Positions 36,130 to 46,765 of a DNA stretch of 64,000 bases are shown piece by piece; the first letter of the stretch is position 1; each line of letters starts with the position of its first letter. The notes under the pieces were generated by a model. The model worked only from the letters and a program-made list of their open reading frames with translations, had not been told where the DNA came from and did no database searches. This stretch comes from Triatoma infestans (lineage: Eukaryota > Arthropoda > Insecta > Hemiptera > Reduviidae), in assembly GCA_011037195.1 (NCBI GenBank), contig JAAEAF010003762.1, forward strand, positions 289,584 to 353,583. Reading direction: 5' to 3'. A program made the position numbers and the translations under genes.

Positions 36130-36450
36130 AATATGCAAAGTTTAAACAAATCGTTGGAGCTGTAATACTGGATTTCTAAAAAAAAAAAATTATTAGGTAA
36201 AATGACAGTTTCAGTTGACTTATTTTAATCGAAAACTTCATTTAGAATGGACGTTACCAAGTTTGAGCTTCCCGCGATTTTTGTTTCGCAACAGCGTTAA
36301 GGGAAATGAAAACCATTCAATAAAATGGTAGTTTCGGTTGACTGATTCCTAACTCGTAAACCTTCATGACAAGATTATTAAATAGAATTTTATAGCGTTA
36401 ATTTTTAGCGATTTTACAATTTTTTTTAACTATCCTGTTTTTTCCCGGGT
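36130..36450 (+). repeat. Family H internal modules, degraded
   Basis: tgcaaagtttaaacaaatcg ttggagctgt at 36134-36163, then two cagtttcagttgact / ggtagtttcggttgactgat blocks. Confidence 0.55.
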
Positions 36451-36894
36451 TAGCAAGAACTTTTACAGTTAGTTCTATTAAACAACTGGAAAACTGGAAA
36501 AGAAAATAAGAGCATGCTGTTCCTGTTCGCTTAATTTTTTATTTTTCTTTTCACTCAATTTTTTTTTAATGTTTTTTTTTTGCATGATCGTCCATGAAAA
36601 AATAAAAATTCACAGAGCATTAAACATTTTTCCAAGAGTTAAGTGGAAAACTCGCTTACTAGTCGGATACAATAAATAGAAAAACCAGTAAATTTCCCTC
36701 CCATGAATAGAAAAATACTTATTATGATGTAGTAAATATTCTGACAGTGTTAGTAAAGCCACACACAGGAGCAAAGTAACAACTTATAATTCTTTCATGT
36801 TGTTTTTTAGAAGTACATTTATGTTGGTGATTTATGTAAGGTAAGCAGATCAAAATATGGCAAAGTTTTGGTTTAAGTAGAAAAAAGTAATATT

Positions 36895-37164
36895 TGTGTG
36901 TGTGTGTGAGTGTGTGTGTGTGTGGATTCTAGGGAGGCATTCTTAGCCCCCTCATGTTGAATATCTGTATTCCCGAGCTGGAGTTTTCTATCTCTTCGAC
37001 ATGTGCTCCACTCTTTCTACTTTCATAAATCCATTCTGCTCACTAAGATTTTTTATAAGACACATCATACATTTAGAAATGTCTTCGTAAACAATGAAAA
37101 AGTAAGATATTATGACGCTTACATACACTCATTCCGTGCACACTACCCTGAAATATAACTTTCA

Positions 37165-37200
<36 letters not shown>
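36895..37200. repeat. Two (GT)n microsatellites (36895-36924 and 37167-37200)
   Basis: Uninterrupted or once-interrupted GT tracts, separated by 240 bp of unremarkable DNA. Confidence 0.95.
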
Positions 37201-37776
37201 GTGTGCATGGGTACGTGGTATGTAAATGTTGGACAGTCCCAAAAAAGAAATAAAGAAAAAAAGTCATATAGAATGAGTGAATACACAGTGGGTTGCGTAT
37301 ATATGTACAAATATGAATTTCTTCGCACCACCGATTTTTCTCGCATCAATAGCCCCAACACACAAACTTTTATATGTTTACTATCCTTTCTAAATTCCAT
37401 ATAAAAGTTAGTAAGGCGTAAAGAGAATAAGAGTGTGTGTGGGGGGGGGGGTTGTTGAGAGAGAATGAGAGGGAGTGATAAAGTAAATATAAAATATCGA
37501 TTCTACCGAGCGATGAACTGAAATACATATCGCACAAACATACAAACACATCACCAACATTATAACCTGAAATATATATTGATTAAGGGTAAACATAACT
37601 CTCTTTCTACTCATCCACCTGCCTGTCTGCCAGCTTGGCAAAGAATCATGGCTGTCGTATGATTGATGCCAAATATATATAAATACGAGTATATAAATCA
37701 AGGGTTCATATATATATTCATCTACAAGATCTCTGAAATATAATCTTTTAGGTTTCCGCGACCATTTTCATGGAAA
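37201..37776. other. Noncoding stretch
   Basis: A G10 run lies at 37441-37451. The 97-codon reverse frame at 37408-37701 is unrecognised. Confidence 0.4.
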
Positions 37777-37890
37777 ACACTTGAGTTTCCGGGTCGAGAA
37801 CACGTCAGTGGTCAGCGGCTCATTGCATTGGGCGAAACGTCGGTTTTTAGTAAACCTCTGAAGTGGTCTCAACACGGAAACCCAAGTGAG
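37777..37890. repeat. Small fold-back, arms of about 36 bp
   Basis: aacacttgagtttccgggtc at 37777 pairs with the inverted cacggaaacccaagtgag at about 37874-37891, and the arms continue to gtcagtgg / cctctgaa. The loop contains tgggcgaaacgtcggttttt. Confidence 0.65.
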
Positions 37891-38437
37891 TTTCATTTTA
37901 GAAACAAGTACATTAGAAAAAATACCAAATGCAATCTTGGACAAACCTGAGAAATCAGTTGTAATTGCCTATAAGGGCTAGCCGGAGTACACTGCCTGTT
38001 AGTATGAAAGACACGCCTCTTATATTTATGGAAAAAATACACTATAAAGGAATGCAATATGGTAAACAACAAGAAAATATCGAATTGAGAATGCTATAGT
38101 CATTATAAAAAAGAAAGAAAAAAAAAAGCTAAAACTTCAACAATATAGATAAAAAAGGATTTGATTTTGTTAGAGCTAAATAGATAACTGTATTCTATGA
38201 GGTTTTTATTTATTATTTTTACTACTGGTCTATAAAATGCAAAACCAGTCTTCTCTAAAAGTATAATGCAAGCAACCGTTTACTTTCTGATGTTGCTCCC
38301 CTTGCTTGTAGTAAGGGAATGAGAGATTTTAAACGTTTGTGTCCTGCTTTAGTGGATGTAAGCTTGTAGTTTTAACATTTAGTTTGCATTTAATTCTTTT
38401 TTTTTTTCGTTAACGGTTGAAAGCATTTCTATAACAG

Positions 38438-38540
38438 TCTATTTCACTGTTGGTACTATCTATATTTTACTCTGTGCTAGTCTGTATTATCACACTGTTT
38501 ATCGAGATATCTTGATGATGGGCGAATGCCCGAACCCAGT
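38438..38540 (+). repeat. Single-arm copy of the 15-kb fold-back family
   Basis: gtctatttcactgttggtac through tattatcacactgtttatcg to cttgatgatgggcgaatgcc cgaaccc matches the right arm at 15355 and extends to a gaagcagtctaacaagg end. A second copy starts 305 bp downstream. Confidence 0.7.
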
Positions 38541-38648
38541 TGATGATCCATAAAATGAAGCAGTCTAACAAGGAAAACATGTCTGATGCTTAACCAGCTC
38601 TGTACACCCAACCAGACGAAATATCAATATTTATTATTTAAATAGACA

Positions 38649-39394
38649 ATCTGGTGAGAAACACTCACACGACTTTCTCTTACACTTTTATCTGAATCCA
38701 AATTGACAATTTTTCTTCCAACTTTGAATTTTTAGCAAACCCGTCTATTTGACTGTACATACTATCTATATTTTACTCTATGTTAATCTGTATTATCACA
38801 CTGTTTATCAACACATCCTGATGATGGGCGATGATGGGCAACAATTTCAGAATAACAACAGACATTTTCAACAGTTTTGAGTAACTCAGAAAGCAATGCA
38901 TAAAACTACACTTCCGGTTAACCGTTTCGTTTACAATTATTTCGAAATCTAACTACACATTTACTGGATATTTATATTACACAAATGTTTGGCGGAAGAT
39001 TATACTGAAGTGACGTCATAGAGGAAAGCTCAAGGTTGTGGCTCCCACTAGTTAGCTCTAAAAATGAATTTTCCGGGAAAAGAAAAAGTTTCAACTAGAA
39101 AGTGATGTAGCTTTCCGGGGGGATAGTTAGTGTGCAAAGTTTAAAGAAAAATCATTGGGCCAATTTGTAAGAAGAAAATCAGAAAATCTGACAAAATAAA
39201 AATACTTATAGTAAAAAGTCCCTGACTGACGAATTCTATACGAAAATATATCGTGTCGGATAACGATTATAGTGTACCTGAACGGAACACCAACCAGAAC
39301 ATTTCAGGGTTTCTCAAAACATGTATTTTCCGGTGAAAACACAAATTGCGGAAAATTTCACACTATTGCAATACTTTCTGTTTTAACAGAAAGT
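38649..39394 (+). mobile_element. Family H copy 3, disrupted near its 5' end
   Basis: The 5' end is atctggtgagaaacactcac and module blocks follow from about 38880. The 3' end is the perfect hairpin actttctgttttaacagaaa plus gt at 39373-39394. The second single-arm fold-back copy (38743-38835) is inserted after the first 95 bp. Confidence 0.7.
38743..38835 (+). repeat. Second single-arm copy of the 15-kb fold-back family
   Basis: Near-duplicate of 38438-38530. It ends with cctgatgatgggcgatgatg, where the hairpin seen in the first copy has been altered by an internal gatgatgggc duplication. Confidence 0.7.
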
Positions 39395-40007
39395 GAAATG
39401 ATAAAATATTACCATCTGTTTACTTAATATGTTTTTTATTGGAACAGCGCGCAATCAATACAATACTCAAATTACCAATAAATGATCAAGTAAACAGGAA
39501 AAAAAAAAATAACGACAAAACTTTGTTTATCTTGGTGTTCTCTGTGTAAAAGCAATTGGTAATTAATGATTTAGTAGATTTTTTTGGTCAAAAGGATGAA
39601 ATGGTGGCGCTGTGGGCGGTAGTAATACCTTTCAAATATTTATAATCTCTTGTAAGAACACAAAGTTTTATTTCTACGTCTGGCCGCTAGGCTGGTTAGA
39701 GTCGATTAATTTATAATATAATGTTTAGTTCATTCAGTGGTTTAATCATTTTAAGTGAAAATAAATTTCAGAAACGTGACTTAATTTATGATTTCTTTAA
39801 GAAAGTATTCAAGGAAAATAAGAATATATTGATATTTTCTAAAAAAAAAGGGAAAAAAAGAAAAAGGGAAACGTAAATATATAAATAGTGGGTACAGGGA
39901 GGGGGCTTGTCCTTTCGCTGAACATTTTTCTCTCTTCAATATTTTAAGATTTCTTGATGTTCTTTAAAAAACAAAATGGATAAGTAAAAATTCAGGTGTG
40001 ACCCAGG
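39395..40007. other. A+T-rich noncoding stretch
   Basis: Nothing recognised. A purine-rich tract lies at 39840-39875. Confidence 0.4.
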
Positions 40008-40250
40008 GAAGGGATTAGCTCAGTGGTAGCGCGCTGGACTAGCAACGCGGAGATCTCGGGTTCGAATCCAGCCGTGCTACTCTTAGATTTTCTCTTCCTA
40101 GGAGCCCCTACAGCTCACTGTCCGGTGATGGACAGTGTTGTCTGTAACGGGAGAACACTGTCCGGAGGCCGGCAGTGCACTGAGAAGGCTCCGGGCGCAA
40201 ATGACCTCAGATGTTGAGACGCCTTGAATTAAAAAAAATAAAAAATAAAA
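40008..40250 (+). mobile_element. tRNA-derived SINE (first family), best copy
   Basis: The head at 40011-40080 keeps a clear tRNA form. The A box is tagctcagtggtagcgcgc (40015-40033) and the B box is ggttcgaatcc (40059-40069). The body reads cctacagctcactgtccggt, gatggacagtgttgtctgta, cactgtccggaggccggcag and tgagaaggctccgggcgc, then an A-rich tail with A/T interruptions to about 40250. A 64-codon open frame over it is incidental. The body shared with the copies at 25141, 29162 and 41460 defines the family. The parent tRNA is not assigned. Confidence 0.92.
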
Positions 40251-40429
40251 AAATAGGTGTGACCCACCCGGCACGATTTTCCCTGCACTTTACACATATT
40301 AAATGTGTTTATTTGTACGGGTATAAATATATACCCGCATAAATAAATGTACGTCGTATACCCTAACGTCTCACTTCACTTTCAAGGAATTTTCCTTCCA
40401 AAAAATTTTATAAAATAGAAATCAAGTTG

Positions 40430-41300
40430 CTCTTTTCATGATTCCGTGATCTACCAAGTTTAAAGAAAATTGATGAAGCCATTTTCGAAAAATAGTAGAA
40501 AAAAAAATGAAAAATGAAAAATCTTTCAGTAGTATGCATTTCCGGTCGTCCGAATTTGACCAAAACCTTATTGCCGCGTCCTCTGACTGCTAATACTTGA
40601 ATGAAATACCAAAATTCAGCTACTGCGATTTTTCCATTTTTGAATTATACATTTAAAAATTGTTTGAACCATTTGAAGTTTACTACTTCCTCTCTCGAAT
40701 CTCGCATGAACTCGAAGATCAAAGAATCATAAACGGCCAGTATTACAGTGATATGTTCACAAACAAAATAAGGCCTACCATTCGAACGTCGTGGACTCTT
40801 GACTAAGGGCGTGATTTTGCTTCATGACAACGCGCGCCCACACACGGCGCAGTTAACTCAAGAAACATTTCAAAAAGTAGGGCGGAGCTCCTTCCACATT
40901 TCCCTACAGCCCCGTCCTCGCCCCATCGGACTTCCATTTGTTTGGACCACAAAAAGAGGGTTTACGTGGGAAACATTTTCAATCCAATGAAGAATTTAAA
41001 AATCAGGTGCAAAAGTGGCTTCGAGATCAACCCAAACAATTTTATGCTAGAGGCATACACAAATTAGAAGAACAATGGGACAAGTGTATAAATGTTGCTG
41101 GGGACTATGTTGAAAAGTAGCCAAAGTTTCGTATTGATTAAATAATCGTTTTTGAGCTACAGCGATTTGTCTCGTTACTTATTGAATGCCCCTCTTATAT
41201 ATTATAATCCACAGATCAATTTCTATATATATCTGGAGAAAATTCAATTTAGAAAATTTGTCATGATTGTAATAATTTCTCTTACAGCAGTAAGAGAAAG
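40430..41300 (+). mobile_element. Composite family H copy carrying a mariner relic
   Basis: The module block aagtttaaagaaaattgatg lies at about 40457 and catttccggtcgtccgaatt at 40539. The 3' end at 41273-41300 is the hairpin ctcttacagcagtaagagaa ag. After ten A residues another family H terminus starts at 41310, so copies abut head to tail. Confidence 0.6.
40719..41194 (+). pseudogene. Mariner transposase, C-terminal part and 3' end
   Basis: The reading begins Q-R-I-I-N-G-Q-Y-Y-S-D-M, then I-L-L-H-D-N-A-R-P-H-T-A with the second catalytic Asp. After a frameshift near 40930 it shows S-D-F-H-L-F-G-P, whose Asp is the third catalytic residue, placed as in DD34D mariners. It ends at a proper stop at 41118-41120 after C-I-N-V-A-G-D-Y-V-E-K. 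The 3' flank tttgagctacagcgatttgt through attgaatgcccctc (to about 41194) looks like a mariner terminal inverted repeat. The 5' half is missing. Confidence 0.87.
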
Positions 41301-41309
41301 AAAAAAAAA

Positions 41310-41669
41310 ATCTGGTGTGAAACACTCACACGACTTTCCCTTACTGAAATTTACGTAGTTATAAGGGACAAATTTCCTTCAAACTTGAAAGAAGGGGCTT
41401 GTGAGGAATCTGTGACGTCACACCACTCACTAAAGTGCCAATAATTTTTTTTTTCTAAATTTAAGGCGCGTCAACATCTATGGTCATGGCATCCGGAGCC
41501 TTCTCAGTGCAGTGCCGGCATCCAGACAGTGTTCTCTTGTTACAGATAACACTGTCCATCACCGGACAGTGAGCTGTAGAGACTCCTAGGAAGAAAAAAG
41601 GAACTTTAAGAAACTTTAGGAAATAAATTATAGTAAGAGAAAGTCGTGTGAGTGTTTCACACCAGTTTT
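41310..41669. mobile_element. Symmetric family H fold-back with a SINE inside
   Basis: It starts with atctggtgtgaaacactcac and ends with gtcgtgtgagtgtttcacac cag, the exact inverse, with gtaagagaaa just inside. Both ends are therefore 5'-type termini, unlike the asymmetric long copies. Most of its interior is a reverse-strand SINE fragment. Confidence 0.8.
41460..41605 (-). mobile_element. First-family SINE, body only, reverse strand
   Basis: The reverse strand reads cctaggagtctctacagctc, actgtccggtgatggacagt and ctgagaaggctccggatgcc, ending in an A-rich tail near 41455. The tRNA-like head is absent, as in a 5'-truncated retroposon copy. Confidence 0.85.
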
Positions 41670-42473
41670 TTTTTTATTTTTTCGATTAAGGTTTTATGAA
41701 TCACTCATTTAGCATTAAAAAAAAGTATTAAGTTAATGTTGCTACTAGGTTTGCATTAAATTATTGATGTGATACAATTCTTGAAATCTGCAAGCACTGT
41801 GTTATGTGAAACCTAATAATATCCCAACAATATTGAAATCTTTTATAAATGCGACGGCGGTGAATAGTTGCCTTTGAAGGGCGGCCACTGACCGCTGAAT
41901 CTCTTCCAAGCACTTATAACTGAATTACAACTTTGTTGTGGTTTTAATTTGGAAAGTGGCGCATTCAAACATTCTCTCACTAGTTTTATATTATCAAATG
42001 ATTATTTTCTATTAATACGTCCAAATTGTTTTTTTTTCTCTCTCTCTGTTTCTGACAATAAAATTACAAAAATCGATTATATAATAATAATAACAGAATA
42101 ACTTTGGTGAAATTAAGAGATTTCAAATTTTGTTATTTGAATACTAAAGTCCTCTGAGGTCCAGTCAATGTTATAACAAAAATCTGATGTAAAAGGCTTA
42201 CATGACTCATTGCAATTGTTAGAATAAATATTGCCACATGCTAGCCCTTCAACATGTCTTAGCTTATATCCGTAAATAGCTTATATCAGTAAATAGCTTA
42301 TATCAGTAAATAAATAATCCGCAAGTTAAATCTAATATTAATTTCAACTTGTTTATCACAATATCGGTAACATCAACACAAGCCAACAAAACACTATATA
42401 AAGTTCATCATTACGAGACCACATTAGCACTACTTCCTTGTTTTCTTTTTTATTATCAAAATACTTGCCATAT
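41670..42473. other. Noncoding; 17-bp triplet repeat at 42260-42310
   Basis: tagcttatatcagtaaa is repeated three times with one substitution. A degraded family H start (atctgatgtaaaaggcttac) lies at 42182. Confidence 0.5.
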
Positions 42474-42690
42474 GAATAATATCTGGTATTTTATCCGTCG
42501 TAGCAAGCATATTTCTTTTATTCCTAACCGGTTTCGACTTTACATACATCAGCAGAGTAGATTTTCAAGTTCGTGCAGAGAGTTTACTTGAACGCACTTT
42601 CACTTACTCTGATGATGGATGAAAATCCAAAATCGGACAGGAATAAAAGAAATATGCATGCTACCAGATAAAATACCAGATGTTATTCAG
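42474..42690. repeat. Fold-back, arms about 42474-42540 and 42631-42690
   Basis: atctggtattttatccgtcg and atttcttttattcctaaccg on the left pair with aggaataaaagaaatatgca and ctaccagataaaataccaga on the right. Just inside the right arm ctgatgatggatgaaaatcc (42609-42628) has the CUGANGA plus hairpin signature. It is related to the half-copy at 62110. Confidence 0.8.
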
Positions 42691-44829
42691 CATTGCGGGC
42701 CCATCCACATATAATAAATAATAGTCCCTTATATGGTTCCTAAATAATTTACTATCTCAACAGCTTGCTAGGCCTCCCTTCTTTCACCCTGTTATGTCCC
42801 GAATTGCTTACATGCTGCTTACTTTTTGTCCTTTTTTTATCCCATGGTGGCCACAACTTCCCTTTCTGCCTCCTGAATTTCTTTAAGTACAGCCAAGCAG
42901 CATGACATTCCCAAGCAGATTCATTCACTTCTTTATGAACTTAGCACTTTTAATCCATCATCTTCAACAATGCCTACCATAGGATCAGTATCCTATCCCT
43001 CAGTAGATTTCGCAAGACCATTATTTTCTTCTTACTTAGATCTGGTGTCCCAACATTCGTTCCCAAGGTTTTTGTCATCTTCAATTTTCTTCATCCTTCG
43101 GTTCTTCTTTACAAAACTCTTCCGTTCATAGCTTTTGGTTATTAATTGGTTTTAGTTTTTCCTTTTCTTTAATTTTCTTGTCATTTCTTTCATTGTTTTT
43201 TTTCACTTTCATTTTTCTCAGTTTCATATCTAAATGCACTTTCTTTAGCTTTTATTTTAACATCATCATTTTGGACCTGCTAAATTTTAAAATTATTGCA
43301 AATTGTAATGTTCAATGTATTAAAATTTGTATTTGTTATTCAAACTTCATATCTATCAAATTTTCAGTTTCACTGTGGAATTCTGGAACTTAAGGATGTG
43401 CAATTTCCTCACACGTTGCCATGATTATTTTCCGTAACCAACAAATTCTTAAATTAGGATTCGGAATTAATTTTTTCTTCACCTCATTATGTGGGGGTGT
43501 TGTCTCGAATCTACTTCTAACAGTTGTCACTTGTTAGCTCTCTAGCATGACCGACTAAAATTAGTCAATAAATAAAAAATTCGCTAGTTGAATGTAATAT
43601 CAATTTCAACTACTTTATCGATATTCTACAACATCTAAGTTAGATCAATATAAGTCATACAAAATATTATCATAATTCACTATTAAAAGTCATCATAAAA
43701 CTACTGCTTTTTTTTATTATTATTATACTAGCCACTTATGGTTTCTAAATAATTGATTATCTTAACACCTTGGTGCAAGATTTACTGCAATTTTAGAATT
43801 CTAAGTGACCATTATTCCCTCTTAAAGGTTACTTGCTTTTTGAAAAATCTGCAATACAGAATAGGCAGCGCCTTGATCAGTCTCTCAACAAAATATGAAA
43901 AGAAGTGCAAATGTAATAGAATAAAATCAATTAGCATCAAATTCACACAAAAGTTGGACTTAGTATTGTGTTGGCAGCCGCATCGAGGCGCCTCCATTGA
44001 GTCTTCAAGCGCACGTCAATTACGCATTACCTCCCCTATGTCATTCCCACTACAATGTTTTGGCGAATGGGCTTCAACTGTGACAGCGTTTTTTCTATTG
44101 ACAAATTAAATAAAAGACGACCATCTCAAGGCAAGATAAACTTTGACATCAGTCGCTACTTCAACTAAGGAGTTAACAAGTCTCAAGATCAACCTTGGAA
44201 GGTTCACTAGCTAGCCACCACACTAGCTAAACATCGTTCGAACAAGCGCGAGTTCCAATTAGCCTCAACAGCCAACGCTACCTCTACATTCATCACACCA
44301 CCAATAACCATCGCTCTTCTCTCGCCATTCAAGAAATCGTTAAAATATAACAATGTGTTTAAGTGCAAGTAGTTAGTCCGAGTCTTCATCGATTCTCCAA
44401 ATTTTCCTCCTTACTATTACGCTAACTTCGTCTAAAATTAACTTTTCTATAAACAAAAAATTTCAAATACAAATGATAGATTTATAATAGTGTTGTTAGC
44501 ATTTCAAGATTAAAGAAATCGTTGAAGCCGTGCCCAAAACACACCAGAAACTTATAATACTGAATCGCATTTCCTGTTAATTGATTTGCTTCAAATTTGG
44601 AATTCCAACAAAGCTGTATTTTCAGTATACACCCTAAGGCTACCGTCCCCAGGAGAGTGCCCCTGAAAACGAAGCTGGCTTACCAGCTAATAGGAGGCAG
44701 CCCCTTCAGTACGCTAGGGATCTGTGAGTTAACCCCTCATAACCGTAAAGATTTAAGATTATGGAACTTCAATGAGAAAAGAGCAGGATAAATGAGGACA
44801 ACACAGACTTGGACATGGATTATACCTGA
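42691..44829. other. Noncoding stretch
   Basis: Pyrimidine-rich in 42760-43260, A+T-rich after. A + strand family H module scrap (gattaaagaaatcgttgaag) lies near 44509-44530. The 118-codon frame at 43753-44109 is unrecognised. Confidence 0.4.
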
Positions 44830-44960
44830 GATGGCAACATGGAACATGAGAAGTTTACTCCAAGTGAGAGCGAGCAGAGTGTTAGAACGGAAGTTGGAAA
44901 AATATTACGGCAACACAAGAAATCAGATGGACTGACGCAGAAGTATTAAATCATGGACAG
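44830..44960 (+). pseudogene. LINE endonuclease N-terminal scrap
   Basis: From 44832 the reading M-A-T-W-N-M-R-S-L-L-Q-V and later V-L-E-R-K-L-E-K-Y-Y resembles the start of an APE-type endonuclease (W-N-V-R-S-L motif) in non-LTR retrotransposons. A one-base shift near 44925 then gives E-I-R-W-T-D-A-E, equivalent to the catalytic-Glu block. The rest is missing. The region just upstream may be its 5' leader. Confidence 0.55.
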
Positions 44961-46010
44961 CTTGCTTTTAAACTTGTTATTTTTATTTATTTGCCATTAT
45001 ATGTTGTACGCAAATGTTTCATGGTGTGCATTCTGCACGCTAAGAAAGGCATGTGGGGAGAGACTCAATAGCAATCTACAATGTTGATTCAAAGTTGATA
45101 TTCAATGGTATAAAAATAATAATCTATTCATGTTTACAGAAAAGTTGAATAATGTTTTTAAAAATTATTTGCTAGCTTTTTGCGTTTGTTTGTTTGCTAT
45201 AATATTTGTATAGCACTTATATTAAAAAACATGTTATTATTAGTATTAAATACTACAGTCTACAGTATATTAAAGCTTTATAACAAACATAATTCACTCA
45301 TCTTATAGAGGAAGCGTGTTCTGGCCTTATTTCATTGCCGAGATATTTTTAACCACTTATATTTAAGGAAAAGTATTTAGAGGGCGGACGGTTGGTTGTT
45401 TTTATAAAATAAAAATTATTATTTATGTAGCACGCCACATTTTCTACATAGAACCAGTGGGAGAAGAAGGAATTGCATGGCTCCAGGAGAGAGAGGGAGA
45501 ACTAGTTAAAACATTCCTTCTTGCGAGGGCGTACGTCCTCTAGGGGTTACCAGAATGTTAAGGGGCTGTATATTACGGCGGTGGTAGGGCTTATGTATAT
45601 GGTTATCCAATAATGGGCCTTTCACTGCTAACAAAATTACCTTCTTCAAGCTGAGTATACATATTCACATACACACACCACACAAAACACATATATATAT
45701 ATTTTTTATAGGATCCATGTATTATATATCTCTTTAGGCGATTTCAAAAAAAAGAGTAAAAATACGATTATAACCTTTATATGAAGGAGAAATCGTTTAT
45801 TTCCAACCTTCCCTAAAATGGATACTTCATATCGAGTTTAACATTTCTTTTTTCCTTAAATGATATTAAATCATCTTTGACGTTAAAATTTATATGGTAC
45901 ATTTGATGATTATGTTTTATATGTAGATCAAAGAAGACAACGCAAAAAAAATTAAATACCTTGAATGCGATTGCCACGGGGCTCTGTCTTATCTTAACCT
46001 ATAAAATCAT
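44961..46010. other. Noncoding stretch
   Basis: A+T-rich with a G+C-richer patch at 45450-45560. No recognised content. Confidence 0.4.
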
Positions 46011-46125
46011 CAGAGATATTTTCCGTGATAGCCTGCTTCTTTTCGTGGTCATCAAGAAGCAGGCTACCACGAAAAATATCTCTAGTGCTTTCCAGCTCTG
46101 CGGAACCAACCACAACAATTATTAA
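46011..46125. repeat. Collapsed fold-back of the 15-kb family
   Basis: agagatattttccgtgatag and cctgcttctt on the left pair at once with aagaagcaggctaccacgaa and aaatatctct on the right, leaving a loop of about 15 bases. It continues into ccagctctgcggaaccaacc, also found inverted at 15160-15185. The inner part with the catalytic-like signature is missing. Confidence 0.85.
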
Positions 46126-46186
46126 ATCAGGTGGTATAAGAGTACATTTAGAGAAAGATTGGTAATAATTTTTATTTCTTTAAAAA

Positions 46187-46765
46187 ATCTAGTGTGTAAC
46201 GTTCACACAACTGTCTCTATGGGGCTTTAGAACAGTTCTATTCAACAAAACTTGAATTTTGTAATAAAGTTTAGTCGGCCTAGCCTTACATACTATTAGA
46301 TTTTCTGATTTAAAAGCGATTGGGATTATGTAGGGTGGTAGTCAGGGATAAGTGCTAACTGAATGGGATTACATTAAAATTAATTTGACTCATAAATTCC
46401 CCCATAATCCGGCAACAATGTTGTGTATAACACCACAGATTTTGTAGAAACTGCGAATTTTGATTAAAGATTTAGTTGCCTTTGATATCATAATAAACTT
46501 ATAGTTTAGTTTATTTAAAATGATAGTCCAGATAATCGCAAAAACTGAAGAAAAAACTGTTCAGTAAAAATCGCACTTGCTATTTTCTTCAGGGAAATTT
46601 TTTCAAGTCGAAATTTTACCGACATACTTAATTCTCTTATTAACATTGTAGATAAGGACAAATTGAAATGGAAAAATAGTAAGAAAAGAAATAGTTTGAA
46701 GGAAACTCAGCAATAACTATGAAAATTTCTTTAAGAGAAAATCGTGTGAGCGTTTCACACCAGAT
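46187..46765. mobile_element. Symmetric family H fold-back
   Basis: It starts with atctagtgtgtaacgttcac and ends with gtgtgagcgtttcacaccag, the inverse terminus. The interior has one module (gataatcgcaaaaactgaag, cgcacttgctattttcttca) and no coding frame. Confidence 0.72.

Noticed and set aside
40011..40080. A genuine tRNA gene
   Set aside because: The head has A and B boxes but continues directly into a repeated body and A-rich tail, and the same structure recurs at 25141 and 29162. It is a SINE head, not a free tRNA gene. I could not fold a full cloverleaf by eye.
41310..41669. Classifying family H as an ordinary TIR/DDE MITE from its inverted ends
   Set aside because: Only the short versions are symmetric. 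The long copies lack the outer 23 bp at their 3' end, and I see no consistent flanking duplication, so a simple MITE label is not supported.
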